From assembly GCF_000385215.1 (NCBI RefSeq), contig NZ_ARQK01000045.1, positions 1 through 64,000 of the forward strand: DNA of 64,000 nt. Reading direction: 5' to 3'. Positions within the stretch are counted from its first letter, which is position 1; each line of letters begins with the position of its first letter. Of this stretch, positions 37,910-46,991 are shown in pieces. A model generated the notes under the pieces. That model saw only the letters and a list, made by a program, of their open reading frames with translations, had not been told where the DNA came from and made no database searches. This stretch comes from Thioalkalivibrio thiocyanoxidans ARh2. Lineage in GTDB: Bacteria > Pseudomonadota > Gammaproteobacteria > Ectothiorhodospirales > Ectothiorhodospiraceae. The position numbers and the translations under genes were made by a program.

Positions 37910-39436
37910 ATGTCCGCGAATCACCCGGGGTCCGGCAGTAACCCCACCCAGACACCCCTACCCCGCGTGCTGGCGGTCACCAGTGGCAAGGGTGGGGTGG
38001 GCAAGTCCAGCATTGCGGTCAATCTGGGGATCACGCTGGCCCGGGCGGGGCGCAGGGTCTGTGTCCTGGACGCGGACACAGGGCTGGCGAACGTCAATAT
38101 CCTGCTGGGGCTGCACCCTGAACAGGGATTGCCCGAGGTGCTGGCCGGTGAATGTCCGATCGAGGATGTGCTGCTCGACGGGCCGTACGGGATGAAGGTC
38201 ATCCCGGGGGCGTCGGGTATTCGCGATTGCGTGGAGTTGTCGCCGGCGCGCCAGCGGCGCCTGGTGACCGAGCTGGCGCGAATCGAGCCGCAGTTCGATG
38301 ACCTGATCCTGGATACGGCAGCGGGGATTGGTGATACCACGCTGGATTTCGTCGCCGCTGGGCACCAGGTCCTGCTGGTCATTACGCCGGAACCGACCTC
38401 GCTGACCGACGCCTTCTCCTTGTTGAAGGTCGCGCTGCGCCGGCATCCGCTGAATTGCCAGGTGGTCGTAAACATGGTGGCGGATATCAGCGAGGCACGT
38501 GCCGTGTTTCAGCGCTTTGGCGGCGCGGTGGAGAAATACCTGGGCATCTCGGTGGGGTTTCTCGGATTCATCCAGCGTGACGAGAGCCTGCGGGCGGCGG
38601 TGACCTTGCAGCACCCCGTCGCGATGTTCTCGGAGCATGATCCATCGGTACGCCCGTTTCAGCGCCTTGCGCAGGCCCTGAACGATCTCTCCTGGGATTC
38701 CTCGAACAGCCACTCGTTCAGCCGGTTCTGGTTCCGGCAGTTACTGCGGGCCCCCGATCCGCATGAGGAGGCGGACAGTGGTTCGGGGTCGGAGGTGACA
38801 TTCCCCGAGCGGCCGCCTGCCGAGCAGGGGCCCGCCTCGCCTTCGGTCGCGCCGATGTCCGAGCCCGGCGATGACACGAAAGACCGTTTCGAGACCCTGC
38901 GTCAGGCCTTTCGGGCGTTGGCGCACGAGGTTGACGAACCCTGCGCACTGGCCGACTGGATTCAGACACTCGAGGCCGACTATCGCGATCGCTTTGGTAT
39001 TCCTGCGGTGGACCCCGAGAGCCTGATCGAATGGATGATCGAGCATCCGGGCACCTGCGAAGGGGTGCTCGCGCGTATCCGCGCGCTTCTGGAGCAGCCG
39101 CAGGTCGAAGAACAAGCCACGGAACCGGGGGCCGCTTCCGATAATGTGGTCACGCCCGATTTCGGCCGCTATGGCCCCTTGGCCAGTGACCGGAAAACGC
39201 CCATGCCGAAACCCGATGCGGTGCACCGGCTGGACGTGGCCCTGTTCGGGTCTCAGCAGGACCTGATGGAGTGGCTGCGCGATTCCCGTGACCAGGGCCA
39301 GCTGCTGATCGAGCAGTTGGAACGCCGCGGAAACGGAGAGGATTCCACCGACCCGTCCGGACTACCTGGGTCCGAGGAGCAGCCAGGCGATCAGCCCCGC
39401 TACCGGCAGGAACAGCAGGATCAGAATCCACAGTAG
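37910..39436 (+). CDS. MinD/ParA-family ATPase with long C-terminal extension
   Basis: The 508-residue protein has a deviant Walker A GKGGVGKSS near residue 31, LDADTGLANVNILLGL, and a DTAAGIGDTTLDF segment, close to FlhG/MinD ATPases; the last 240 residues are acidic, low-complexity and unlike FlhG, with PAVDPESLIEWMIEHPGTC and LMEWLRDSRDQG. No flhF, minC or par genes are nearby. It may position a polar complex or a chemosensory array, but this is inference. ATG 37910 follows GGGAG. The 3' end overlaps the antisense PLDc_N gene by 75 bases. Confidence 0.85.
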   Translation: MSANHPGSGSNPTQTPLPRVLAVTSGKGGVGKSSIAVNLGITLARAGRRVCVLDADTGLANVNILLGLHPEQGLPEVLAGECPIEDVLLDGPYGMKVIPGASGIRDCVELSPARQRRLVTELARIEPQFDDLILDTAAGIGDTTLDFVAAGHQVLLVITPEPTSLTDAFSLLKVALRRHPLNCQVVVNMVADISEARAVFQRFGGAVEKYLGISVGFLGFIQRDESLRAAVTLQHPVAMFSEHDPSVRPFQRLAQALNDLSWDSSNSHSFSRFWFRQLLRAPDPHEEADSGSGSEVTFPERPPAEQGPASPSVAPMSEPGDDTKDRFETLRQAFRALAHEVDEPCALADWIQTLEADYRDRFGIPAVDPESLIEWMIEHPGTCEGVLARIRALLEQPQVEEQATEPGAASDNVVTPDFGRYGPLASDRKTPMPKPDAVHRLDVALFGSQQDLMEWLRDSRDQGQLLIEQLERRGNGEDSTDPSGLPGSEEQPGDQPRYRQEQQDQNPQ

Positions 39437-39538
39437 CTTGACCACCGGCCCCGCTGGACTCTGGGCGGTGCGGACAATGGCCCAGATCACGATGAACAGC
39501 CAGATCAGGCCGAGAATTCCGGTGACTTCGATACCCAT
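39362..39538 (-). CDS. PLDc_N family small membrane protein
   Basis: A 58-residue protein on the minus strand with two membrane helices ([19 protein letters not shown] and [20 protein letters not shown]) joined by a QSPAGP turn, matching the phospholipase D N-terminal-like (PLDc_N) family. ATG at 39538; stop at 39362 lies inside the end of the MinD-like gene, 75 bases of convergent overlap. No role is known for stand-alone PLDc_N proteins. Confidence 0.8.
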   Translation of the reverse strand: MGIEVTGILGLIWLFIVIWAIVRTAQSPAGPVVKLLWILILLFLPVAGLIAWLLLGPR

Positions 39539-39690
39539 GGGGGCTCCTTGTCGGCGCGCGTGCCGTGTCCATTGAGCGTATCACCATGGCAGGTGGCCGG
39601 GGGACGGCCAATCGAAAAGCAGTGCACCGTGTCGCGGTTCGCCGAACCGGCTATGCTGCGGCACTTTTCTCAAACGGGCGATCGGTGAGC

Positions 39691-40146
39691 ATGAAGATCT
39701 GGGTAGACGCGGACGCCTGTCCCGCGGTGATCAAGGAGATCCTTTTCCGGGCGGCCAACCGTACCCGGGTGCCGCTGACCCTGGTGGCCAATCAACCGCT
39801 GCGGACACCGCCCTCGAAATGGATCGACGCCATTCAGGTCGGTGCCGGCTTCGACGTGGCGGACAACGAGATCGTGCGGCGGCTGGAGCCGGGGGACCTG
39901 GTAATTACCGCCGATATCCCGCTGGCGGCCGAGGCGATCGCCAAGGGCGCCCAGGCCCTGAATCCGCGCGGCGAACTGTACACCGAGGGGACGATCCGCG
40001 AGCGCCTCAGCATGCGCGACTTCATGGACACGCTGCGCTCCAGCGGCGTGGATACGGGCGGCCCTGCCGCCTTCAGCCAGGCTGACCGCCAGGCCTTTGC
40101 CAATCAGCTCGACCGCCTGCTGACGCGCCAGGCGAAAACGCGCTAG
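39691..40146 (+). CDS. YaiI/YqxD family protein (DUF188)
   Basis: The 151-residue protein starts [19 protein letters not shown] and has [27 protein letters not shown] and a [14 protein letters not shown]-terminal part, all DUF188 hallmarks. The fold is PIN-like with conserved Asp residues, so a nuclease is possible, but no activity is established. The ATG at 39691 fits the family N-terminus. Confidence 0.92.
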   Translation: MKIWVDADACPAVIKEILFRAANRTRVPLTLVANQPLRTPPSKWIDAIQVGAGFDVADNEIVRRLEPGDLVITADIPLAAEAIAKGAQALNPRGELYTEGTIRERLSMRDFMDTLRSSGVDTGGPAAFSQADRQAFANQLDRLLTRQAKTR

Positions 40147-40156
40147 GTGTGATCTC

Positions 40157-40705
40157 TCAGCGTTTGCCCAGTGGTGTGGTCAATCCATCGAGACTGACCG
40201 CGTTCTTTTCCGCCCAGTAGCGTTCCAGGCCCTCGGGGCCCTTGCGCTCGCTCCACTCGGTCAGGGTCGGGCGTGGCTGGAGTTCGCCCTCGGGTACGCC
40301 GAAGCCACAGGAGGTCTGAATGCGGTGGATCTCCACGTCGATCATCTGCCGCGTTCCGGCATGTTCAGGGAAAGCGCTGTACAGGGATTCCCAGTCCCCA
40401 TCGCCCGGGAGCAGGGTGCGCCCGCGGCCGTACAGTCGGAGAATCTTCGGCCTTCCGGAAAAGGCACAGAACATCAGAGTAATACGGCCGTTCTCGGCCA
40501 GATGGGCGGAGGTCTCGTTGCCGGAGCCGGTCAGGTCGAGGTAGGCCACTCGATGGGGGCCGAGAACGCGCAGGGTGTCCAGTCCCTTGGGAGACAGGTT
40601 CACGTGACCATCGGCCGCGAGCGGGGCGGATCCCACGAAATAAATCGGCTGTTCGAGGATGAAGGCGGTGAGTCGTTCGTCCAGGGCAGGGAAGGTCTTG
40701 GCCAT
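40157..40705 (-). CDS. pyridoxamine 5'-phosphate oxidase-family protein
   Basis: The 182-residue product has the split-barrel flavin-binding fold of this family (FVGSAPLAADGHVNLSPKG, VAYLDLTGSGNETSAHL, RITLMFCAFSGRPKILRLYG, TSCGFGVP). It is the short type annotated as PPOX-class FMN-binding protein; it is not PdxH itself. Substrate unknown. It converges on the DUF188 gene with 10 bases between. Confidence 0.85.
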   Translation of the reverse strand: MAKTFPALDERLTAFILEQPIYFVGSAPLAADGHVNLSPKGLDTLRVLGPHRVAYLDLTGSGNETSAHLAENGRITLMFCAFSGRPKILRLYGRGRTLLPGDGDWESLYSAFPEHAGTRQMIDVEIHRIQTSCGFGVPEGELQPRPTLTEWSERKGPEGLERYWAEKNAVSLDGLTTPLGKR

Positions 40706-40802
40706 TGCATTACCGGCTCGGATGGGGTGAATCGAGACGTGGAAGGCATGTTTCGGTACCCTCGTGAGCGTACTACAACGTTGCCTCTTTCCGGAGATTT
40801 AC

Positions 40803-41168
40803 ATGACTCATTTGCTGCGCCCGTTGATCGTGATCCCGTTCCTGGTGTTGGGCCTCGCCGCCTGCGGTGGTGGCGAGCGCGTCTCCGAGGTGACGCTGGC
40901 GCAGCTGGCGGGCGCGGCCGCGGACTTTGACGGCGAGATTGTGCAGACCGAGGGGGTCGTCAAGCGCTTCGACGAGGACCCTGACCGACTCCACTACTGG
41001 CTGGAGGACGAGGATGTGAATCGCGTGGCGGTCGAGCCGCACGAAGAGGTGTCCGACCAGCTCGGCGAGCACATCCGTGTGGTGGGGCGTTTCAGCTATC
41101 ACCCGGAAGAAGGGCGCCTGATCGAGATCGATCCCGCCGCAACGGCGGCGCTGAATGCCAACCCCTGA
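40803..41168 (+). CDS. predicted lipoprotein
   Basis: The 121-residue product has a lipoprotein signal (PLIVIPFLVLGLAAC, lipobox LAAC near residue 20) and then an OB-like region (FDGEIVQTEGVVKRFDEDPD, YWLEDEDVNRVAVEP, IRVVGRFSYHPEEGRLIEI), which resembles the tRNA_anti/OB nucleic-acid- or glycine-zipper-free BOF-type folds. Function unknown. ATG 40803 follows GGAGATTTAC. Confidence 0.75.
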   Translation: MTHLLRPLIVIPFLVLGLAACGGGERVSEVTLAQLAGAAADFDGEIVQTEGVVKRFDEDPDRLHYWLEDEDVNRVAVEPHEEVSDQLGEHIRVVGRFSYHPEEGRLIEIDPAATAALNANP

Positions 41169-41224
41169 TCAGGGCAACACTGGTACGGAATGACAACCCC
41201 GATTCGCAAGCCTTCGGAGGAGCG

Positions 41225-41548
41225 ATGAGCGACTGGATCGACGTGGCACCCGCCGACAGCATCGAGGATGGCGACCACCGCCTGGTCGAGACGGCCGGGA
41301 CCGAGGTCGCGGTCTTCAACCTGGATGGTGAGTTTTTCGCGGTCGAGAACCTCTGCACGCACGAGGAAGTGCCGATCGCCGATGGCGAGCTGGAGGACGA
41401 CTGCATCACCTGCCCGCTGCACGAGGCGCAGTTCTGCCTGCGCACCGGCGAGGTGATGGAGCCACCGGCGGAGGACCCGCTGACCCGCTTCCCCACGCGC
41501 GTGCACGAGGGCATGGTTCAGGTCGGCTCCGAACCGCTCGACGACTGA
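41225..41548 (+). CDS. Rieske [2Fe-2S] ferredoxin-like protein
   Basis: The 107-residue protein has a complete Rieske site: CTHEEVPI and CPLHEAQF (CxH...CxxH). It matches the small ferredoxin subunits of ring-hydroxylating oxygenases and the NirD-like class, without an oxygenase gene nearby. It is cytosolic, with no signal. The ATG follows GGAGGAG. Confidence 0.9.
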   Translation: MSDWIDVAPADSIEDGDHRLVETAGTEVAVFNLDGEFFAVENLCTHEEVPIADGELEDDCITCPLHEAQFCLRTGEVMEPPAEDPLTRFPTRVHEGMVQVGSEPLDD

Positions 41549-41684
41549 CCATCATCCTGCAGCGATTGCCCGCAGGTGGTGCAGAGCGGAATCTGGTAGC
41601 TGTTATACCGCTTCACGACCTGTACACTACCGAGCTAACACTGGGCTAACGGCCGTGCTGCGGCCGGTCGCGAAGGCGGGGCGC

Positions 41685-43799
41685 ATGGCGGGAACGGACT
41701 CCAGGGATCAGGGAAACTACCAGGACGACACGGCGATCTGGAGCGGCCTGTCGGGGCTGTCCGAGGCGCAGCGGTCGGAGCTGGCCGCAGGCATAGCCCC
41801 GCGTGTGGTCGATCACCTGGATCAGTGCCTTGATTGGGTCGCGACCGAATGGGGTGCCGGGCGCGCCTGGGGCGACCATGCCGGCGATGCGGTCGAATGG
41901 GCCAACCAGCTCCACGCCTACCAGTACGTGCTGCGACGCGAATTCGAAGAGGCGCTCGAGCACGATCTCCGCACCACCACCTATCCGCCCCACTATGACT
42001 TCTCGGGGACCCAATATGCCGGTGGCGATTCCGGCCTGCAGGTCCTCGACGACTACCAGTCCACCCGACGCTCCCTGCGGCACAAGCTCGAGGGCGTGAT
42101 CCGCGCGAACAACCGCTACTCCTATTACATGTTCCAGCAGGCGGCCAGCGAGGGGCACCGGTTCGAGCATGCCGGCTGGGCACCCTGGTCCCCGCTGCAC
42201 TGGTACGAGCGGCTGATCGAGACCGCCGAACGCCAGTTCGGCCGCACGGCGATGACCCTCGACCTGATGCGGGCCTACGTGCAGTGCATGGGTCGTACCG
42301 GCGCCCCGATGCTGGCCTTCGTGGTCGAGACGATCGACGAGTGCGGGCTGGTGACTGAACCGCCCCGTAGCCCGGAGGCCCAGGAATCGGAGAGCGTGCC
42401 CCAGCAGCGCGCGAGCTGGGCCCACTACACCGGCGCCAGCCCGTCGCGGTCAGCCCCCGAATCGACTGCCGACGGTGATCCGGCGGCGTTGGGGCTGGGT
42501 ACGGCGGGCTCCGCCGGGGCCCGAGAAATGCCGACGCCGGATGCGGATCCCGCTGCCTGGGCCCAGTGGGCACGTGCCCTGGTGCAGGCGCAGGGCATGC
42601 CCCGGAGTGCGCCGCATGCGGCGGGCGCGCCGGACGGGGGTGGCGCGGCAGGTGCCCCCGCTCCGCACACGGATGGCGAGCGCGCCGAGCCGGGATCCCC
42701 GGATTTCTCGCGCGAATCGCTGACCCCGTTCATCCTCGACCTGTTGCAGGGGATGTTCGACCACATCTTCCGCCAGGTCGGATTCAACTCGCGCGTGCGG
42801 GCGGCCATTGCGGACATGCAGTTCTCGCTGGCGCGGGTGGTGATCCGTGATCTCTCCTTCTTCCGCGATCGCTCGCACCCTCTGCGGTTGTGGATCGGCA
42901 GCCTGATCAACACTGGCGTGCGGGTCAGTCCGGACGACCAGGCCGAGGGCAACGACGCCATCGAGGCCTATGTGCGGCATATCCAGGAATCGGTGAATCG
43001 CCTCCGCCACGAGGCCGACAGCATGGACCGCGATGCCGCGCAGGCCCTGCTGGACGACTGGCTGTTTGCGATCGAGGAAGAGGACGCGCGCTGGCAGGAG
43101 CAGCAGGATCCCCATATCGATCCGCTGCGCCAGGAGGAACGCGCGGCGCGCGCCCGGCGCAGCCTGACGATCTGCGTGCTGGAGACGGGTGCCGAGCTCC
43201 CGGAACGCTCGGCCGAGGAGATTGCCGAGGCCTGGGAAGACCTGCTGGCGGCCGATGGTGATGCCGCCAAGCAGCTGGATCAGACGGTCAAGGACGTAGC
43301 CAAGGCGATCTGCAAGCGCGCGACCCCGCAGGAGGTCAACCCGATGGTGCAACGCATCGTGGCGACCGCGCGCGAGGGCGGTGTGTCCGAGGAGCGTGTG
43401 AAGGCCGTGGTGCAGCACCTGGGGCAGGCCCACCTGCAACGGATCCGGGCCTCCGGAGACGAGCCACGCTTCGACCCGCAGGAGCGCATCCGGGCGCGCC
43501 GTTCCGTCCGCTTTGAAGACGACGACCCGGACCTGCTGACGGACCAGGACGACCCCTATGTGTTCGAGGCCTCGCGCATCCAGGTCGGGGACTGGTTCGA
43601 ATTCATCGACAAGGCGTCCGGCGAGACCCAGCGCATGGCGCTGGTCTGGCGCGGCGAGGCCACGCGCCGCTTCCTGTTCCTGTCACTGGATGGCGTGACC
43701 AGCCGCCGCCACAGCCTGCAGGGCGTGGCCCACGAGATGCGCGAGGGCCGCATGCGCGCGCTACCCCGCGACAACCCCCTCGACGCGATGATCCGCTAG
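41685..43799 (+). CDS. DUF1631 family protein
   Basis: The product of about 704 residues is a DUF1631 protein, often mislabelled thymidine phosphorylase. Family segments include LLQGMFDHIFRQVGFNSRVR, DLSFFRDRSHPLRLWI, and a C-terminal PilZ-like part (IQVGDWFEFIDKASGETQRM, LVWRGEATRRFLFLSLDG). The mid-part (about 245-345) is Ala/Pro-rich and disordered. In Pseudomonas such proteins occur near motility and c-di-GMP genes; this window also has two c-di-GMP proteins. ATG 41685 is chosen; GTG 41655 is possible. Confidence 0.85.
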   Translation: MAGTDSRDQGNYQDDTAIWSGLSGLSEAQRSELAAGIAPRVVDHLDQCLDWVATEWGAGRAWGDHAGDAVEWANQLHAYQYVLRREFEEALEHDLRTTTYPPHYDFSGTQYAGGDSGLQVLDDYQSTRRSLRHKLEGVIRANNRYSYYMFQQAASEGHRFEHAGWAPWSPLHWYERLIETAERQFGRTAMTLDLMRAYVQCMGRTGAPMLAFVVETIDECGLVTEPPRSPEAQESESVPQQRASWAHYTGASPSRSAPESTADGDPAALGLGTAGSAGAREMPTPDADPAAWAQWARALVQAQGMPRSAPHAAGAPDGGGAAGAPAPHTDGERAEPGSPDFSRESLTPFILDLLQGMFDHIFRQVGFNSRVRAAIADMQFSLARVVIRDLSFFRDRSHPLRLWIGSLINTGVRVSPDDQAEGNDAIEAYVRHIQESVNRLRHEADSMDRDAAQALLDDWLFAIEEEDARWQEQQDPHIDPLRQEERAARARRSLTICVLETGAELPERSAEEIAEAWEDLLAADGDAAKQLDQTVKDVAKAICKRATPQEVNPMVQRIVATAREGGVSEERVKAVVQHLGQAHLQRIRASGDEPRFDPQERIRARRSVRFEDDDPDLLTDQDDPYVFEASRIQVGDWFEFIDKASGETQRMALVWRGEATRRFLFLSLDGVTSRRHSLQGVAHEMREGRMRALPRDNPLDAMIR

Positions 43800-43821
43800 C
43801 GCCGGCTCCCCCGGAGCGGTT

Positions 43822-43853
43822 GTGGGAGCGGGCTCGCCCGCGAAGCCCCTGCC
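43822..43853 (+). repeat. REP family A, single unit
   Basis: GTGGGAGCGGGCTCGCCCGC followed by GAAGCCCCTGCC, in the short gap between the two convergent genes. Confidence 0.85.
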
Positions 43854-43860
43854 CGCGCTC

Positions 43861-45810
43861 TCATTCAGCGCACTCCTCATCCCGCGGGCAGTAGCGCAAC
43901 GCCAGCACGGTAATGTCATCCGCCTGCGTGGCGCCATCCGCGAAACGCTCGACGGACTCCAGTACCGCATCGACCTGCCCTCGCGCCGGTCTCGAGGCGA
44001 TCTCCCCATACAGCTCGAACAGCCGATCCTCGTCGTACAGGCGTTGTTCCCCGTCCGCCGCCTCGGTAACCCCGTCGGTATAGAGCAGCAGGGCATCGCC
44101 CGGGCCCAGCTGGACGGTCTGCACCGGATACTCCATGTCTTCCATCGCCCCCAGGACCAGCCCCGGCGGCAGCTTCAGCCAGTCGTATGTGCCATCGGCG
44201 CGGCGGATCAGCGGCGGGTTGTGGCCCGCATTGGCAAGACGGACCTCGCCACTGCCCAGATCCAGTACCCCGCACAGGTAGGTCACGAACATCCCGTTGT
44301 CGTTGTTCAGGCACAGCTCGTTGTTGACCCGGGCCAGTATTTCGCCGGGGTCGCGCGGGTCCTGCTCGGCGATACCCTTGACCAGGGTCTTGGTCACGGC
44401 CATGAACAGCGCGGCCGGCACGCCCTTGTCGGAGACATCGCCGACCGCGAAGAACAGGGCGTTGTGCTCGCGCAGGGGGAAGAAGTCGTAGAGATCGCCG
44501 CCGACCTCCTTGGCCGGGATGAGGCGCGCCGCGAGGTCGATACCCACGTCCAGGTCGGCGAGGTCCAGCCGCTTGGGCAGGAAGCTCATCTGGATGTTGC
44601 GGGCGATCTTCAGCTCGCTCTCCATGCGCTCCTTGGCGGCGGTGGTCGCGGTCAGGTCGTTGATGTAGTCCTTCAGGGACAGGCGCATCTCGTCCAGCGA
44701 GTGGGCGAGCTGCCCCACCTCGTCGCCGGTGCGGATCGGCGGCAGGGGCCGGTCCAGGTTGCCGCGCGCGATTTCGCCGGCGCTGCTCGCCAGGCCCTTC
44801 AGCGGGCGGGTGATCCCGCGCGAGATGCCGGTGATGGTGCCCAGCAGAATGAAGAAGCCGAGGGCGGCGATGATCAGCACCCAGTGCATCACGCGCAGGA
44901 TGTCCCCGAACAGTTCGCGCTCCGGGATGATCACGCCCACTGCCCAGTTCGCCTCGGGCAGGCGTACGTGGTAGAGCCGCGCGGGCTCCTCCAGCAGCAC
45001 CTCCGGCACGCGCGAGAAGCCCTCGTCGGTGCGCTGAATGTGCCGCCCGAGTTCGCGCAGCTCCGGCTCGTCCAGGGTCTCGGCCAGGCTGAACAGGCTC
45101 TCGCGCATGATCCAGTCGCGCTGCGGGTAGGTGATAAAGCGCGTGCGCGGGCTGACCAGAAACGCGAAGCCGCTGTCGAAGATCTCCACTTCGTCGACCC
45201 GCTCGGTCAGGGCCGGCAGTTCGATATCCATGGTGACGATCCCGCGTAACGCCTCCGCGTCGTCAGGGTCGAAGAAGGGACGCGAATAGGTGGTGATCAG
45301 ACGGTCCGGATCGGCGGCGGAGGGGAACGGCTCGGTCCAGAAACCACTGCGCGTGAGCGCCGGGATCTGGTACCAGTCCCGCGTGAAGTAGTCGAAGTCG
45401 TCGCCGCCCAGGTTCATGCGTTCGATGCCATCCGGCGTCTCGTAGGAGAACGGGCCGAAGTAGCGCTCGTCGGGGTCGGCGGCATAGGGCTCGTAGGTCA
45501 CCGCCGTGCCCTGCACCGCATCGGACTGGAGGGTCACGTCGTCCAGCACGGGGAACAGGCCGTCGGGCCGGATCTGTCCCGAATTCAGGGCGCTGGCAAG
45601 GCCCTGTGCCGACCCGGCGACCTCGTTCAGCGACGAGCGAATGCGGTTGGCGGTCGCATGGGTCAGCTCGCGCGCCTGGTCCTCGGCGTGCTCCAGCATG
45701 ATGTCGCGCACCATGAAATACAGCGCGCCGGAGGAAATGAAAAAGATCGAGCCGGTCGTCAGCAGGGTGACCAGCGCCAGGCGGACCGCAAGGCTCTTGC
45801 GGCCGTTCAT
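43861..45810 (-). CDS. Cache-HAMP-SpoIIE (PP2C-type) serine phosphatase
   Basis: The 649-residue membrane protein has a first helix (about 10-32), a periplasmic dCache sensor (about 40-300; FTRDWYQIPALTRSGFW), a second helix (about 315-340), HAMP, and a SpoIIE phosphatase with metal sites in GGDLYDFFPL, GDVSDKGVPAALFMA, LYTDGVTEA and DDITVLAL. Such proteins dephosphorylate anti-anti-sigma factors; none is encoded nearby. ATG 45810 overlaps the upstream gene by 4 bases, so the binding protein is co-translated. Confidence 0.93.
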   Translation of the reverse strand: MNGRKSLAVRLALVTLLTTGSIFFISSGALYFMVRDIMLEHAEDQARELTHATANRIRSSLNEVAGSAQGLASALNSGQIRPDGLFPVLDDVTLQSDAVQGTAVTYEPYAADPDERYFGPFSYETPDGIERMNLGGDDFDYFTRDWYQIPALTRSGFWTEPFPSAADPDRLITTYSRPFFDPDDAEALRGIVTMDIELPALTERVDEVEIFDSGFAFLVSPRTRFITYPQRDWIMRESLFSLAETLDEPELRELGRHIQRTDEGFSRVPEVLLEEPARLYHVRLPEANWAVGVIIPERELFGDILRVMHWVLIIAALGFFILLGTITGISRGITRPLKGLASSAGEIARGNLDRPLPPIRTGDEVGQLAHSLDEMRLSLKDYINDLTATTAAKERMESELKIARNIQMSFLPKRLDLADLDVGIDLAARLIPAKEVGGDLYDFFPLREHNALFFAVGDVSDKGVPAALFMAVTKTLVKGIAEQDPRDPGEILARVNNELCLNNDNGMFVTYLCGVLDLGSGEVRLANAGHNPPLIRRADGTYDWLKLPPGLVLGAMEDMEYPVQTVQLGPGDALLLYTDGVTEAADGEQRLYDEDRLFELYGEIASRPARGQVDAVLESVERFADGATQADDITVLALRYCPRDEECAE

Positions 45811-46841
45811 TGCGCGAGGTCCCGGTGAAACTGTTCGTACGGCACCGGCTCCCATTCCAGATGCCCGAGGTTGCGCATCAGACTCACGGCCAGCTGGTAG
45901 TCCTGCCGGTCCAGTTCCGGACCACGGAGCTCGTCGTCTTCCAGGTAGAGCGGACGCAGTGCCTCCAGCATCAGGCGCTGGTGGGCGCGGTTGGTCGGCT
46001 CGCCGGCACGGATGACGCGATCCATCACCGCGTCCATCGCGGCGTCCGGATGGGCGAATGCGTATTCCCAGCCCCGAAGCGAGACCTCGACGAACGCGCG
46101 AATATCGTCGGGGCGTTCGCGCAGCGTCGATTCCAGGACATAGATGCCGTCCTCGGCCAGGCCCACGCCATGATCCTCCAGCGGCATCACCTCGATCTCG
46201 TCCGGATCCAGGCCGCCGAGATACAGCTCGACCAGCTCGTTGTAGCGAGTGGCGGTGGCGGCGGCGACCGCGCCGGTGCGCAATGCGGCCATCGTCGCCC
46301 CCTGGTCGACCGTCTCGGGCTGCACCCCGTAGGTGCGGAACAGGGCCTCCGGCTGCAGGCTGAAACTGGCCCAGCGCGAGACGCGCTCGCCGTACAGATC
46401 CTCCGGTACCAGGATCCCGGACTCCGCCAGAGATACCAGCACCAGCGAAGAGTCCTGGATCAGTTGTGCCACGTTGACCACGTCCACGCCCTGTTCGCGC
46501 AGTTCCAGCGCCTGCGTGAGATAGAGCAGAGCCACGTCGGCGTCTTCGTTGGCCAGCGTGGCGGGGGCGGGGTGTTCCGCGCCGTGCGGGAGGATTTCGA
46601 GCTCCAGCCCGGCGTCCTGATACCACCCCCTGTCCTTGGCAAGGTAAAAGCCGGCGAACTGCGCCTGGGGTACCCAGTGCGGCTGAAAGCGCAGGGTCTG
46701 GGGCTCGGCCGCTACGCTACCCGCGCTCAGCAGCAGAGCAGCCAGCACGGCAAGGGAGAGCCACACAGCGCCATCGGGGCGGCTCGTGGCCAGGCTCAGG
46801 GGTTGGGCGTATGCGGCATCCATGCGGTCGGGGCTCGCCAT
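45807..46841 (-). CDS. NMT1/THI5-like periplasmic binding protein
   Basis: The product of about 344 residues has a signal peptide (LAVLAALLLSAGSVAA) and the NMT1-like fold (LRFQPHWVPQAQFAGFYLAK, GWYQDAGLELEILPHG, DVALLYLTQALELREQG, VVNVAQLIQDSSLVLV). Relatives bind hydroxymethylpyrimidine or sulfonates for ABC import, but no permease or ATPase genes are near. It is coupled by ATGA to the Cache-SpoIIE phosphatase, so it probably delivers ligand to that sensor. The start is uncertain: ATG 46841, 46865 and 46823 are all possible. Confidence 0.85.
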   Translation of the reverse strand: MASPDRMDAAYAQPLSLATSRPDGAVWLSLAVLAALLLSAGSVAAEPQTLRFQPHWVPQAQFAGFYLAKDRGWYQDAGLELEILPHGAEHPAPATLANEDADVALLYLTQALELREQGVDVVNVAQLIQDSSLVLVSLAESGILVPEDLYGERVSRWASFSLQPEALFRTYGVQPETVDQGATMAALRTGAVAAATATRYNELVELYLGGLDPDEIEVMPLEDHGVGLAEDGIYVLESTLRERPDDIRAFVEVSLRGWEYAFAHPDAAMDAVMDRVIRAGEPTNRAHQRLMLEALRPLYLEDDELRGPELDRQDYQLAVSLMRNLGHLEWEPVPYEQFHRDLAQ

Positions 46842-46991
46842 GGCCTGTTGCGACCGCGCCAGCATAACGAGGCTCGGCGAAGGGCGCACCCGGACTGGGT
46901 GCGCGTGCCGCTTGCTGCAGTGCGTTGCGTCCGAGGTCGGACGGTGCGGGTCAATCGCGATCATCTCGCGCAGGCGGCGCCCGCAGCCCCG

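Noticed and set aside
41685-43799. Thymidine phosphorylase annotation for the DUF1631 gene
   Set aside because: No nucleoside phosphorylase motif is present; the label is a known database error for this family.
43861-46626. Phosphatase reading extended to 921 codons
   Set aside because: The first 272 codons run antiparallel in frame terms through the binding-protein gene and have no domain; the ATG at 45810 with ATGA coupling is the real start.
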